A DNA stretch of 64,000 bases from assembly GCF_049808615.1 (NCBI RefSeq), contig NZ_JBNCAN010000020.1, positions 31,621-95,620 of the forward strand, read 5' to 3'. Each line of letters opens with the position of its first letter. Position 1 is the stretch's first letter. The notes under the pieces are model-generated. The model saw nothing but the letters and a program-made list of their open reading frames with translations. It ran no database searches and was not told the origin of the DNA. Source of the DNA: Modicisalibacter sp049808615 (GTDB lineage: Bacteria; Pseudomonadota; Gammaproteobacteria; Pseudomonadales; Halomonadaceae). This document shows positions 25,211 through 33,657 of the stretch, piece after piece. Made by a program: the position numbers and the translations under genes.

Positions 25211-26029
25211 ATGGCCGAGTTCCTCAGCCTGCATGACGCGGTGGCGCGCTACGTCGACGACGGCGCCACCGTGGCCATGGAAGGCTTCACCCACCTGATT
25301 CCCTTTGCCGCAGGCCACGAGGTGATCCGCCAGGGCCGGCGCGACCTGACGTTGATCCGCATGACCCCGGACATTGTCTACGATCAATTGATCGGCGCCG
25401 GCTGTGTCAAGAAGCTGATCTTCTCCTGGGGTGGCAATCCTGGCGTCGGCTCGCTGCATCGCCTGCGCGATGCGGTGGAGAAGGGCTGGCCGCACAAGAT
25501 CGAGATCCTCGAACACAGCCATGCCGCCATGGCCTGCGCCTACGAGGCCGGGGCCGCCGGTCTGCCATTGGCGGTGCTGCGCGGCTACGTGGGCAGCGAT
25601 CTGCCCAAGGTCAACGATCAGATCAAGTTCATCGAGTGCCCCTTCAGCAGCGAGCGCCTCGCCGCGGTGCCTTCGGTGCGCCCGGATGTCTCCATCGTGC
25701 ATGCCCAGAAGGCCGACCGGCAGGGCAATGTGCTGGTGGAAGGCATCATCGGTGTCCAGAAGGAGGCCGTGCTGGCCGCCAGGGCGAGCATCGTCACCGT
25801 CGAGGAAATCGTCGACGACCTGGGCGTCGAGCCCAACGCCTGCGTGATTCCCGGCTGGGCGATCAATGCCATCGCGGTGGCCGAGCAGGGCGCCTATCCC
25901 TCCTACGCCCACGGCTACTACCCGCGCAACAACCGCTTCTACAAGGAGTGGGACGCCATCGCCCGGGATCGCGATACCTTCACCCAATGGATCGAAGAGA
26001 ACGTCATGAATGCAGGGGGGCAAGCCTGA
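25211..26029 (+). CDS. 3-oxoadipate CoA-transferase, subunit A
   Basis: 272 residues. Transfers CoA from succinyl-CoA to 3-oxoadipate with subunit B. Seen: VAMEGFTHLIPFAAGHEVIRQ, FSWGGNPGVGSLHRLRDA and the long C-terminal part with HGYYPRNNRFYKEWDAIARD. At 272 residues and with these motifs it is of the CatI/GctA type rather than the shorter PcaI (about 230), so the catI or pcaI name is left open. ATG 25211 follows GAGAGGTAAAC. First gene of the operon that runs to pcaG; overlaps subunit B by one base. Confidence 0.9.
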   Translation: MAEFLSLHDAVARYVDDGATVAMEGFTHLIPFAAGHEVIRQGRRDLTLIRMTPDIVYDQLIGAGCVKKLIFSWGGNPGVGSLHRLRDAVEKGWPHKIEILEHSHAAMACAYEAGAAGLPLAVLRGYVGSDLPKVNDQIKFIECPFSSERLAAVPSVRPDVSIVHAQKADRQGNVLVEGIIGVQKEAVLAARASIVTVEEIVDDLGVEPNACVIPGWAINAIAVAEQGAYPSYAHGYYPRNNRFYKEWDAIARDRDTFTQWIEENVMNAGGQA

Positions 26030-26820
26030 TGAGCACCGAATACACTTCCGCAGAGATGATGACCGTCACCGCCGCCCGCGCCCTGGAAAACGGCATGACC
26101 TGCTTCGTCGGCATCGGACTGCCTTCCGAGGCCGCCAACCTGGCACGACTGACCCACGCGCCGGACGTGGTGCTGATCTACGAATCCGGCACCCTGCAGA
26201 CCAAGCCGGAGGTGTTGCCGCTGTCCATTGGCGACGGCGAGCTGTGCGAGTCGGCGCTGACCACGGTCTCGGTCCCCGAGATGTTTCGCTACTGGCTGCA
26301 GGGCGGTCATGTCAGCGTCGGTTTCCTGGGCACCGCCCAGATCGATCGTTTCGCCAATCTCAATACGACCCTGATCGGCGATTACGCCGCACCCAAGGTG
26401 CGCTTGCCCGGTGGTGGCGGCGCGCCGGAGATCGCGACGAATGCGGGTGAGGTCTTCGTCACCTTGAAGCACTCCAAGCGCACCTTCGTCAAGGACGTGG
26501 ACTTCGTCACCACCCTGGGCTTCGGGCGTGACGGCAAGGGGCGCGACGACGTACCCAATATCGGCAAGGGGCCGACCCGAGTGATCACCGACCTGTGCGT
26601 GATGAAGCCGGATCCGATCACCAAGGAACTCACCGTCACCTCGCTGCATCCCGGTGTGACGAAGGAAGACGTGATCGAAGCCACCGGCTGGGAGGTCCGC
26701 TTCGCCGATTCCCTCGAGGCCACGCCGGAGCCGAACGCCCGAGAGCTCGAGGTACTGCGCGAACTTAAGGAACGCACCGCCCGCCACCATGCCGGTGAGG
26801 CGCCGGGGGAGAGATCATGA
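26029..26820 (+). CDS. 3-oxoadipate CoA-transferase, subunit B
   Basis: 263 residues. Catalytic partner of subunit A; in this family a Glu carries the CoA thioester, here in the strand LIYESGTL. Seen: CFVGIGLPSEAANLAR, VRLPGGGGAPEIA and VTSLHPGVTKEDV. Again of CatJ type by length (PcaJ is about 215). Starts in a TGATG overlap with subunit A and ends in an ATGA overlap with pcaF. The reading from 25636 in the same frame is a shadow across subunit A. Confidence 0.9.
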   Translation: MSTEYTSAEMMTVTAARALENGMTCFVGIGLPSEAANLARLTHAPDVVLIYESGTLQTKPEVLPLSIGDGELCESALTTVSVPEMFRYWLQGGHVSVGFLGTAQIDRFANLNTTLIGDYAAPKVRLPGGGGAPEIATNAGEVFVTLKHSKRTFVKDVDFVTTLGFGRDGKGRDDVPNIGKGPTRVITDLCVMKPDPITKELTVTSLHPGVTKEDVIEATGWEVRFADSLEATPEPNARELEVLRELKERTARHHAGEAPGERS

Positions 26821-28037
26821 GCCAGGCCGATAGCAACTCCGTTTATCTGTGTCATCCCCGGCGCACCGCCGTGGGTCGCTTCGGCGGTACCCTGGCCGCG
26901 GTGCGTCCCGACGATTTCGCCGCCGACATCTTCAAGGCGGTGCTGGTCGAGGCGCCGAGCCTCGATCCCGCCGTTATCGACGAGGTGATCATGGGCTGCG
27001 CCAACCAGGCGGGCGAGGACAACCGCAACGTGGCGCGCATGTCGGCGCTGCTCGCGGGCCTTCCGACCTCGGTGCCGGGTACCACCATGAACCGCCTGTG
27101 TGGCTCCGGCATGGATGCGGTGGGTACCGCCTTTCGCGCCATCAAGGCCGGCGAGTTCGAGCTGGCGCTGGCCGGCGGGGTGGAGTCCATGTCCCGAGCC
27201 CCCTTGGTGATGGGCAAGGCCGAGACGGCCTTTGCACGCAACCAGAAGATCGAGGACACCACCATCGGCTGGCGCTTCGTCAACCCCTTGATGAAGCAGG
27301 TGTACGACACCCACTCCATGCCGGAGACCGCCGAGAACGTTGCCGAACAGTTCAAGGTGTCGCGCGAAGATCAGGATGCCTTCGCCCTGCGCTCCCAGCA
27401 GAAGGCCGAGCGAGCCCAGCGGGAAGGGCGCTTCGCCGAGGAGATCACCGCCATCGAGATCCGCCGGCGCAAGCAGGCGCCGCTGATCTTCGATCAAGAC
27501 GAGCACTTGCGACCGGGCACCACCCTGGAAAAGCTGGCCAAGTTGCCAACTCCGTTCCGTGAGAACGGCAGCGTCACCGCCGGCAATGCCTCCGGAGTCA
27601 ATGACGGCGCCGCGGCCATGCTGGTGGCCAGCGAGGCAGCGGTGGAACAGCATGGCCTCAAACCCATGGCGCGTATCCTGGGTATGGCCACCGCCGGGGT
27701 CGATCCGCGCATCATGGGCATCGGCCCGGTGCCGGCGACGCGCAAGCTGCTCGATCGACTCGGCATGTCGATCGACGACATCGATATCATCGAGCTCAAT
27801 GAAGCCTTCGCCGCCCAGGCCCTGGCCTGCATGCGCGAACTGGATATCGCCGACGACGACCCGCGGGTCAACCCCAACGGCGGCGGCATTGCCTTGGGCC
27901 ACCCGCTGGGCATGTCCGGGGCACGCCTGCTGCTCACCGCCGCTCATGAGCTGCAAAAAACCGGCAAGCGCTATGCCCTGTGCACCATGTGCATCGGCGT
28001 GGGGCAGGGGATTGCCACGGTGATCGAACGCGTGTAA
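26817..28037 (+). CDS. pcaF: 3-oxoadipyl-CoA thiolase
   Basis: 406 residues. Splits 3-oxoadipyl-CoA into succinyl-CoA and acetyl-CoA, the last step for both branches. Seen: nucleophile Cys in NRLCGSGMDA (about residue 96), ELALAGGVESMSRAP, NEAFAAQALAC (His/Asn region), NPNGGGIALGHPLGMSGARL and the second catalytic Cys in CTMCIGVGQG. ATG 26817 overlaps the subunit B stop. The N-terminus VYLCHPRRTAVGRFGG is typical of PcaF-type rather than general acetyl-CoA acetyltransferases. Confidence 0.93.
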   Translation: MSQADSNSVYLCHPRRTAVGRFGGTLAAVRPDDFAADIFKAVLVEAPSLDPAVIDEVIMGCANQAGEDNRNVARMSALLAGLPTSVPGTTMNRLCGSGMDAVGTAFRAIKAGEFELALAGGVESMSRAPLVMGKAETAFARNQKIEDTTIGWRFVNPLMKQVYDTHSMPETAENVAEQFKVSREDQDAFALRSQQKAERAQREGRFAEEITAIEIRRRKQAPLIFDQDEHLRPGTTLEKLAKLPTPFRENGSVTAGNASGVNDGAAAMLVASEAAVEQHGLKPMARILGMATAGVDPRIMGIGPVPATRKLLDRLGMSIDDIDIIELNEAFAAQALACMRELDIADDDPRVNPNGGGIALGHPLGMSGARLLLTAAHELQKTGKRYALCTMCIGVGQGIATVIERV

Positions 28038-28051
28038 CCAAGGAGGCTTTC

Positions 28052-29230
28052 ATGGCATTTCTGACTATCAATGGTCGCAGCGTCGCCTATCGTCTACTGG
28101 GCGATGTGGCCAACCCGCTGGTGATGCTGGCGCATCCGCTGGGCATGACCCAGGCGGTATGGGACGACATTCTGCCGGCGCTGTTGCCGCGCTATCGAAT
28201 ACTGACCTGGGACCTGCCGGGCCATGGTGCCAGCGAAGCCTGGGGGCAGGGCGAGATTGCTCCCGAGGATCTGGCGGACGAGGCGTTGACCTTGGCCGAG
28301 CATGCCGGCGCCTCGTGCTTTCATTTCGTCGGCACCTCCATCGGCGGCGTGGTGGGTCAGCAGCTGTTGGTGGATCATGCCGAAAAACTGCTATCGGCGA
28401 CCCTGACCAACACCGGCGCGGTGATCGGCAGCACCGACAACTGGAATGCCCGGGCCGGTCGCGTGCGTGAGGAAGGCATCGCGGCATTGACCGATGAGGT
28501 CGTGCCGCGCTGGTTTTCCGAGGCCAAGCGCGAGAGCGAACCGGCCATGGAAGCCGGCTGGAAGGTGCAGATGGCGCGCACCAACGGCGAGAGTTACGCC
28601 AAGCTGTGCGAGATGCTCGGGCGCACCGATTTCCGTGGAAAGCTCAAGGACAGCAGCGTCAGCGTACATCTGCTGGGCGGCAGCGAGGACATGGCCACAC
28701 CGCCGGAGACCCTGAAGATCCTGGCGGCGGAGTGCGACGACGCCCCCCTGGAGATCCTCGAGAATTTCGCTCATGTGCCCTCGGTGGAATCCCCCGAGGC
28801 AGTCGCCCGGCGTCTGCTTGAGTGGCTGGCCGTGGATCGCCCCCAGGTCGATGAGCAGGGCGTTGCGTATGCTCAGGGGCTGGAAACCCGCAAGCAGGTC
28901 CTCGGCGAGGCGCATGTCGACAAGGCATCGAAGTCCGCCACTACCCTCGATGCCCCCTTCCAGCAAATGATCACCCGCCTGGCCTGGGGCGAGCTATGGG
29001 GCAACGCTGATCTGACCCATCGCGAGCGCAGCATGATCACCACCGCCATTCTGGCGGCGCTGGGGCGCCAGGAGCTGGAACTGCATCTGAAGACCGCTCA
29101 GCGTCTGGGAATAAGCGAGGCAGAGTTGCGTCAGGTATTGATGCACGTGGCCATCTACGCCGGCGTTCCGGCGGCCAATCATGCCTTCGCCGAAGCCAAG
29201 CGGTTGGGCTGGGGCAACGCTTTGAGTTGA
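28052..29230 (+). CDS. pcaDC: Fused 3-oxoadipate enol-lactonase and 4-carboxymuconolactone decarboxylase
   Basis: 392 residues with two enzyme domains. Residues about 1-255 are an alpha/beta hydrolase (PcaD): ILTWDLPGHGASE, nucleophile FVGTSIGGVVGQ, and catalytic-His region ENFAHVPSVESPE. Residues about 268-392 are a carboxymuconolactone decarboxylase (PcaC): GELWGNADLTHRERSMIT and HVAIYAGVPAANHAF. Together they convert 4-carboxymuconolactone to 3-oxoadipate; the PcaD part also serves the catechol branch, since no separate catD is present. AGGAGG lies 5 nt before ATG 28052. The fusion corresponds to what is called pcaL in actinobacteria. Confidence 0.93.
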   Translation: MAFLTINGRSVAYRLLGDVANPLVMLAHPLGMTQAVWDDILPALLPRYRILTWDLPGHGASEAWGQGEIAPEDLADEALTLAEHAGASCFHFVGTSIGGVVGQQLLVDHAEKLLSATLTNTGAVIGSTDNWNARAGRVREEGIAALTDEVVPRWFSEAKRESEPAMEAGWKVQMARTNGESYAKLCEMLGRTDFRGKLKDSSVSVHLLGGSEDMATPPETLKILAAECDDAPLEILENFAHVPSVESPEAVARRLLEWLAVDRPQVDEQGVAYAQGLETRKQVLGEAHVDKASKSATTLDAPFQQMITRLAWGELWGNADLTHRERSMITTAILAALGRQELELHLKTAQRLGISEAELRQVLMHVAIYAGVPAANHAFAEAKRLGWGNALS

Positions 29231-29272
29231 TCGTAACCGTTCAAGCCCTATTGACTAGAAAGAGTCTTTAAC

Positions 29273-29995
29273 ATGAAAAATAGTACTCGGCGCTTCGTGG
29301 CGCGCGACCGCAACTGGCATCCACCCGCTTACGCCCCGGGCTACAAGACCACCGTGGCACGCTCGCCCCGCCAGGCATTGGTCAGCATGCAGCACCCGAC
29401 CGTTTCCGAGCTCTCGGGGCCCGATTTTCGCGGGCTGCGCATGGGCCCCTACGACAACGATTTGCTGATGAACTTCACCCAGGGGCAGGGGTTGCCGATA
29501 GGCGAGCGCATGATCATGTTCGGTCGCGTGGTCGATCAGTTTGGCAAGCCGGTACCGCATACCCTGGTGGAGATGTGGCAGGCCAACGCCGGTGGTCGTT
29601 ATCGCCACAGGAACGACAACTACCTGGCGCCGCTGGACCCCCATTTCGGTGGCGTCGGCCGTTGCCTGACCGATGACCAGGGCTGGTATCATTTCCGTAC
29701 CATCAAGCCAGGCCCTTATCCCTGGCCCAACGACGTGAACAGCTGGCGGCCCTCGCACATTCATGTCTCGGTGATGGGGCCGTCGATCTCCACGCGACTG
29801 ATCACCCAGATGTACTTCGAGGGCGATCCGCTGATTCCGAAGTGCCCCATCGTGCATACCCTCAACGACCCGGACGCGGTCGAGACCATGATCGGACGGC
29901 TGGACATGGCGCGCAGCAATCCCATGGATAGCCTCGCCTATCGCTTCGATCTGGTGGTGCGCGGCGAGCTGCAGACCTATTTCGAAAATCAATGA
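29273..29995 (+). CDS. pcaH: Protocatechuate 3,4-dioxygenase, beta subunit
   Basis: 240 residues; carries the Fe(III) that opens protocatechuate to 3-carboxymuconate. Seen: RDRNWHPPAYAPGYKTTVARSP, the family opening, VEMWQANAGGRYRH (tyrosine ligand), GWYHFRTIKPGPYPW (second tyrosine) and the His ligands in RPSHIHVSVMG. It starts 42 bases after pcaDC. Its last bases form a 15-base repeat with the start of pcaG. Confidence 0.95.
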   Translation: MKNSTRRFVARDRNWHPPAYAPGYKTTVARSPRQALVSMQHPTVSELSGPDFRGLRMGPYDNDLLMNFTQGQGLPIGERMIMFGRVVDQFGKPVPHTLVEMWQANAGGRYRHRNDNYLAPLDPHFGGVGRCLTDDQGWYHFRTIKPGPYPWPNDVNSWRPSHIHVSVMGPSISTRLITQMYFEGDPLIPKCPIVHTLNDPDAVETMIGRLDMARSNPMDSLAYRFDLVVRGELQTYFENQ

Positions 29996-30015
29996 GTTCG
30001 GTTCGAGAATCAATA

Positions 30016-30723
30016 ATGGGAAACGACAACATGCAACAGCCCAACACCCGGCCCAGTGACGCCTTGATGCTGCGCGAGACCGCCTCCCAGACCGCCGGCC
30101 CCTACGTGCATATCGGCCTGGCGCTGGCCGCCGCGGGTAACCCGACCCGGGATGAAGAAATCTGGAACGAGATGGCTAAGGATGACGCGCAGGGCGAACA
30201 TATCGAGGTGGTCGGCACCGTGATTGACGGCAACGGCGATCTGGTGCGCGACGCCTTCATCGAGGCCTGGCAGGCGGATAGTAGCGGCGTCTATCGGCAC
30301 GAGTTCGACCTCGAGCAATCCTTCAACAGCTTCGGGCGTACCGCCACCACCTTCGAGCACGGCAGCGAGTGGACGCTGAAAACCATCAAGCCTGGCCCGG
30401 TACGCGTGGATGGCCTTGATGAGGAACATGGCGCCATCGACGACAAGGATTCCTACCTGGCCAGCGAGCGCAGTGCCAAGGTAATGGCGCCGCATATCAA
30501 CCTGTCGATCTTCGCCCGGGGGATCAATATTCATCTGCAGACCCGGCTTTATTTTGAGGACGAAGCCGAGGCCAATGCGAAATGCCCGGTGCTCTCGCGC
30601 ATCGAGTCCGAGGCGCGACGCCAGACCCTGATCGCCAAGCGCGAGGAGGCCGATGGCAAGGTGCGCTATCGCCTGGATATCCGCTTGCAAGGCGACAGCG
30701 AGACGGTGTTCTTTGATTTCTAA
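30016..30723 (+). CDS. pcaG: Protocatechuate 3,4-dioxygenase, alpha subunit
   Basis: 235 residues; non-iron-binding partner of PcaH. Seen: ETASQTAGPYVHIGLAL, the family opening, SFNSFGRTATTFE, MAPHINLSIFARGINIHLQTRLYF and the ending GDSETVFFDF. Start is uncertain: ATG 29992 overlaps the pcaH stop, ATG 30016 begins MGNDNMQQ, and ATG 30031 is preceded by GGGAAA. 30016 is a compromise; the conserved part begins near residue 17. Last gene of the operon; 30724-30867 holds no gene. Confidence 0.93.
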   Translation: MGNDNMQQPNTRPSDALMLRETASQTAGPYVHIGLALAAAGNPTRDEEIWNEMAKDDAQGEHIEVVGTVIDGNGDLVRDAFIEAWQADSSGVYRHEFDLEQSFNSFGRTATTFEHGSEWTLKTIKPGPVRVDGLDEEHGAIDDKDSYLASERSAKVMAPHINLSIFARGINIHLQTRLYFEDEAEANAKCPVLSRIESEARRQTLIAKREEADGKVRYRLDIRLQGDSETVFFDF

Positions 30724-30867
30724 AGCGTGTCGGCTCGTCAGATGGCGGTCTTGGGAACTTAACTGTCAAAGGCTCGATTAGGTTGTTTAACTACATTCAA
30801 ACTTTTTGAGGGGGGATGTGGGGTAGGCTGGAAATATTGATGTAAGTGATTAAGTTGAAAAAACAAG

Positions 30868-30957
30868 TGGCGGAGGGACAGGGATTCGAACCCTGGAAGG
30901 GCGTTAACCCTTGCCGGTTTTCAAGACCGGTGCATTCAACCGCTCTGCCATCCCTCC
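30868..30957 (-). tRNA. tRNA-Ser (anticodon TGA)
   Basis: 90 bases, with an acceptor stem of GGAGGGA pairing with TCCCTCC, discriminator G and encoded CCA (30868-30870). It has the long variable arm of class II tRNAs (AAGGGTTAACGCCCTT region), T loop GGTTCGAATCC, and anticodon loop CTTGAAA giving TGA. It lies between pcaG and a small unknown gene. The gap around it (30724-31157) holds nothing else apart from its promoter. Confidence 0.96.
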
Positions 30958-30972
30958 GGCTCACGGCGCTAA

Positions 30973-31000
30973 ATACTACCAACTTTGGCTGATTCGTCAA
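30973..31000 (-). promoter_or_regulatory. Promoter of tRNA-Ser
   Basis: Minus strand: TTGACG, 16-bp spacer, TAGTAT, ending 15 bases before the tRNA 5' end, with a GC-rich discriminator (GCGCCG) as in growth-rate-controlled promoters. Confidence 0.6.
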
Positions 31001-31157
31001 GGGCGTTGGCAATCAGAGGGTTAAACCGCATATTCTCGACTAAGGTGAAACGAACAGAGTGCCGTCCAGCCTCAAGAGTGGAAATTCACTGCTAGCGCCG
31101 ACATTTGATATGACACTTTCTTGAGCTTTCTTGAACAGATGCAAGTGAGAGGTAGGC

Positions 31158-31448
31158 ATGATGGAAAACATTACTCGAATACCGATAGAGGAGGCGTATG
31201 GCATTCAGCTCGCCGATGTCCATATCGTCGGTGCGGTAGGTCGCCATGATGATTCTCACCGCTACGTCGAGTTGATGAGTGACCCTCAGCACATTCCGAC
31301 CGAAGGCGCTGGTACCGAAGGAGTCTCCAACCTGTTGCTGATCGAGATCGACGATCCCAACGATCCGGAATGCCTGCGAGAGGCAATAGATACGTTGACC
31401 CAGCATGAGTACTTCGAGCAGCGTCATCATCACTTCAAGCAGTATTGA
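31158..31448 (+). CDS. 96-residue acidic protein of unknown function
   Basis: Not recognised. Acidic, soluble, no signal peptide or helix of membrane type. Contains ADVHIVGAVGRHDDSHRYVELM, NLLLIEIDDPNDPECLREAIDTL (shown in part: LLLIEIDDPNDPE) and a His-rich tail (EQRHHHFKQY). GAGAGG lies about 7 nt before ATG 31158, with a second ATG directly after. Stands alone between the tRNA and the next small gene. The beta-alpha-beta pattern hints at a ferredoxin-like fold, but this is a guess. Confidence 0.65.
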   Translation: MMENITRIPIEEAYGIQLADVHIVGAVGRHDDSHRYVELMSDPQHIPTEGAGTEGVSNLLLIEIDDPNDPECLREAIDTLTQHEYFEQRHHHFKQY

Positions 31449-31572
31449 CCCACGGATAAAGGCGATCCGCCGGATTGCCGGGTTGTGACGCCGATGGACG
31501 CCTGTTTGACATGGCTGTTAAGATAGATTTCGCTTATATTGAGTCGGTACGTAAAAATCAAAGGAGCACGAC

Positions 31573-31848
31573 ATGGAAATCACGATCCTGAATACCGGTG
31601 AAGACAAGGACGAGTTCCACGAGCTGGCCGCGGGTGAGCTAGGCTCCACGTTGCGCAAGGCCGGCAAAGATTATCTCGGTAGCAAGAATCTCTCAGAGAA
31701 TCAGCTACGTGAAATGCAGCAGAACGATGAACAGGCCTTCAAGCAACTAGAAGAAGAAATGACTCGGCATGCGCTCGAGGTGGCCAAGGTTTCTCGCAAC
31801 ACCTCGGTAGCCTTGCGTCTGAATCTCGACGGTCCCAAGCAGCCCTGA
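31573..31848 (+). CDS. 91-residue acidic protein of unknown function
   Basis: Not recognised. Highly charged and helical: GSTLRKAGKDYLGS, LSENQLREMQQNDEQAF and QLEEEMTRHALEVAKVSRN suggest a helical bundle or coiled coil. AAGGAG lies 6 nt before ATG 31573. A terminator follows the stop, so it is a single-gene unit. The strong Shine-Dalgarno and terminator support a real gene. Confidence 0.72.
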   Translation: MEITILNTGEDKDEFHELAAGELGSTLRKAGKDYLGSKNLSENQLREMQQNDEQAFKQLEEEMTRHALEVAKVSRNTSVALRLNLDGPKQP

Positions 31849-31898
31849 AGCACCACCCTATCAATGACAGTTCCTGACGGCTGATACTGATAGCGAAG

Positions 31899-31922
31899 AA
31901 GAGCCTCGGTCATGAGGCTCTT
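31899..31922 (+). terminator. Terminator after the 91-residue gene
   Basis: 9-bp stem AAGAGCCTC/GAGGCTCTT (31899-31907 with 31914-31922), 6-nt loop, followed by TGATG. Confidence 0.7.
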
Positions 31923-32037
31923 TGATGTAATCGTTATCCGAATCAGCCAGCGTTGGTGTAATGCACTTGCGCGGGGAACGATCAGGCTGCATTCTTGGTC
32001 TATTATTCGTATCCCAACCTCTTAGGAGCTTAATTCA

Positions 32038-32709
32038 ATGGCCTACCAGCAGTCGTCGCATGTGACTGAGCGCCAGACCAGTGCGGTCAGTACCAATAAG
32101 GTTCTCCGCAATACCTACATGCTTCTGGCAATGACCTTGTTGTTCTCGGCTGTTACCGCCGGAGCCGCCATGGCCATGGGCGTTGGCCAGATGAACATCT
32201 TCGTGTTCTTCATCGGTGCCTATGGCTTGATGTTCCTGGTCCACAAGACCGCCAACTCAGCGATGGGGCTGCTCGCAACCTTCGCTTTCACTGGCTTCAT
32301 GGGCTTTACATTGGGGCCGGTATTGAGCCTCTATCTGTCGATCCCCAACGGTGCGCAGTTGGTGATGACAGCGCTGGCCATGACCGGGGCGACCTTCCTG
32401 GGCCTGTCCGCCGTCGCCTTGATCACCAAGAAGGATTTCAGCTTCCTGAGCAACTTCCTGCTGGCCGGCGCCATCGTGCTTATTCTGGCGATGGTGGTGG
32501 CGATGATCTTCAACATCACTGCGCTGGCCCTGGCGGTTTCTGCAGGTTTCGTGCTGTTTTCTTCCGCGGTGATTCTGTACCAGACCAGTGAAATCGTGCA
32601 CAGAGCGGGTGAGACCAATTACATTCTGGCCGCCATCACGCTCTACGTTTCGATCTATAATCTGTTCATCAGCCTGCTGTCCATACTGGGTGTGATGAAC
32701 AACGATTGA
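32038..32709 (+). CDS. yccA: Bax inhibitor-1/YccA family inner-membrane protein
   Basis: 223 residues with seven hydrophobic helices. In E. coli YccA modulates the FtsH protease. Seen: NKVLRNTYMLLAMTLLFSAVTAG, FTGFMGFTLGPVLSLYL (the UPF0005 signature region) and the end NLFISLLSILGVMNND, typical of YccA. TTAGGAGC precedes the ATG. Single-gene unit closed by a strong terminator. Confidence 0.93.
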   Translation: MAYQQSSHVTERQTSAVSTNKVLRNTYMLLAMTLLFSAVTAGAAMAMGVGQMNIFVFFIGAYGLMFLVHKTANSAMGLLATFAFTGFMGFTLGPVLSLYLSIPNGAQLVMTALAMTGATFLGLSAVALITKKDFSFLSNFLLAGAIVLILAMVVAMIFNITALALAVSAGFVLFSSAVILYQTSEIVHRAGETNYILAAITLYVSIYNLFISLLSILGVMNND

Positions 32710-32737
32710 TCGGATAGTCGTTGCTGTAGTATCACGA

Positions 32738-32761
32738 GGCCCCGCCTATCAAGGCGGGGCC
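32738..32761 (+). terminator. Terminator after yccA
   Basis: 9-bp GC-rich stem GGCCCCGCC/GGCGGGGCC (32738-32746 with 32753-32761), 6-nt loop, then GCTTTGTTTTG. Confidence 0.88.
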
Positions 32762-32801
32762 GCTTTGTTTTGAATCTGTCGTCGCGGAGTAATGTCGGGT
32801 C

Positions 32802-33194
32802 ATGCGTTATGCACTGCTTGTCCAAGGCGCCCCTTACAGCCATCAGGCGTCGCACTCGGCGCTGAGATTTGCAGCGGCGTTGATCGATCGGGGTCATCGA
32901 CTCGAGACGGTGTTCTTTTATCATGATGGTGTCTACAACGCTCAGCGGTTGGCGACGCCGCCCCAGGACGAACCTCATTTGGTGGACGCCTGGTGCCGCT
33001 TGCATCATGAACAGGGCACTGCGCTATTGGTTTGTGTAGCGGCGGCATTGAAGCGCGGTGTGATCGACGAGCGTGAATCACATCGCCATGGCAAACAGGG
33101 CCACAGCCTCGCAGAGTGCTTTGAGCTGACCGGGGTGGGGCAACTGGTCGAGGCCGCAATGACCCATGATCGTTTGATCACCTTTTCGCCCTAG
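32802..33194 (+). CDS. tusD: Sulfurtransferase complex subunit TusD
   Basis: 130 residues. Part of the TusBCD relay that carries persulfide from TusA to TusE for 2-thiouridine in tRNA. Seen: YALLVQGAPYSHQASHSALRFA, FFYHDGVYNAQ (DsrE fold) and the catalytic Cys in TALLVCVAAALKRGV (about residue 78). First of four consecutive genes in the order tusD-tusC-tusB-tusE; tusC starts 12 bases later. Confidence 0.93.
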   Translation: MRYALLVQGAPYSHQASHSALRFAAALIDRGHRLETVFFYHDGVYNAQRLATPPQDEPHLVDAWCRLHHEQGTALLVCVAAALKRGVIDERESHRHGKQGHSLAECFELTGVGQLVEAAMTHDRLITFSP

Positions 33195-33206
33195 GAGGGG
33201 GGATGA

Positions 33207-33581
33207 ATGAAAAACGATGAGCTCTCAACCGGCATGCTCGTGGTTTTACGCCATGCACCGCATGGCAGTAGCTGGTTACGAGAGGGACTGGACGTTGCAC
33301 TCGTTGGGGCCGCCTTCGGCCAGACGGTCAGCCTGCTGTTTCTGGGCGATGGTGTCGAAGCGCTTATTAGTGGGCAGCAGCAAGGGGCATTGGGCCAGAA
33401 GGGAACGCACCCGACCTTGGATATGCTGGCCATGTACGATATTGATACACTGTTGGTCGATGCCGAATCCCTTGCTCAACGCGGTCTGACCGAAGCGGAC
33501 CTGCAGTTGCCGGTAACGCAGGTCAGCCCCGGAGAGCTGCCGGATGTATTCTCACGACATGCGCCGGTATTCAGTTTTTAG
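33207..33581 (+). CDS. tusC: Sulfurtransferase complex subunit TusC
   Basis: 124 residues; DsrF-like structural subunit of TusBCD. Seen: VLRHAPHGSSWLREGLDVALVGAAFGQTVSLLFLGDGVE (in part: GAAFGQTVSLLFLGDG), MYDIDTLLVDAESLAQRG. AGGAGGGGG precedes the start; an ATG at 33203 is in another frame. The 76-base gap to tusB holds no gene. Confidence 0.9.
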   Translation: MKNDELSTGMLVVLRHAPHGSSWLREGLDVALVGAAFGQTVSLLFLGDGVEALISGQQQGALGQKGTHPTLDMLAMYDIDTLLVDAESLAQRGLTEADLQLPVTQVSPGELPDVFSRHAPVFSF

Positions 33582-33657
33582 CGATCGGCATAAACAGGGG
33601 AGGAGAGGTGAGAATGGTTCGTTGCGGGATGGCTTTGTCGTAAGGAGACGACCAATA

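Noticed and set aside
26382..27956. 524-codon minus-strand open frame opposite pcaF.
   Set aside because: Shadow of pcaF and the CoA-transferase subunit B gene; composition is Gly/His/Arg-rich without recognisable domains.
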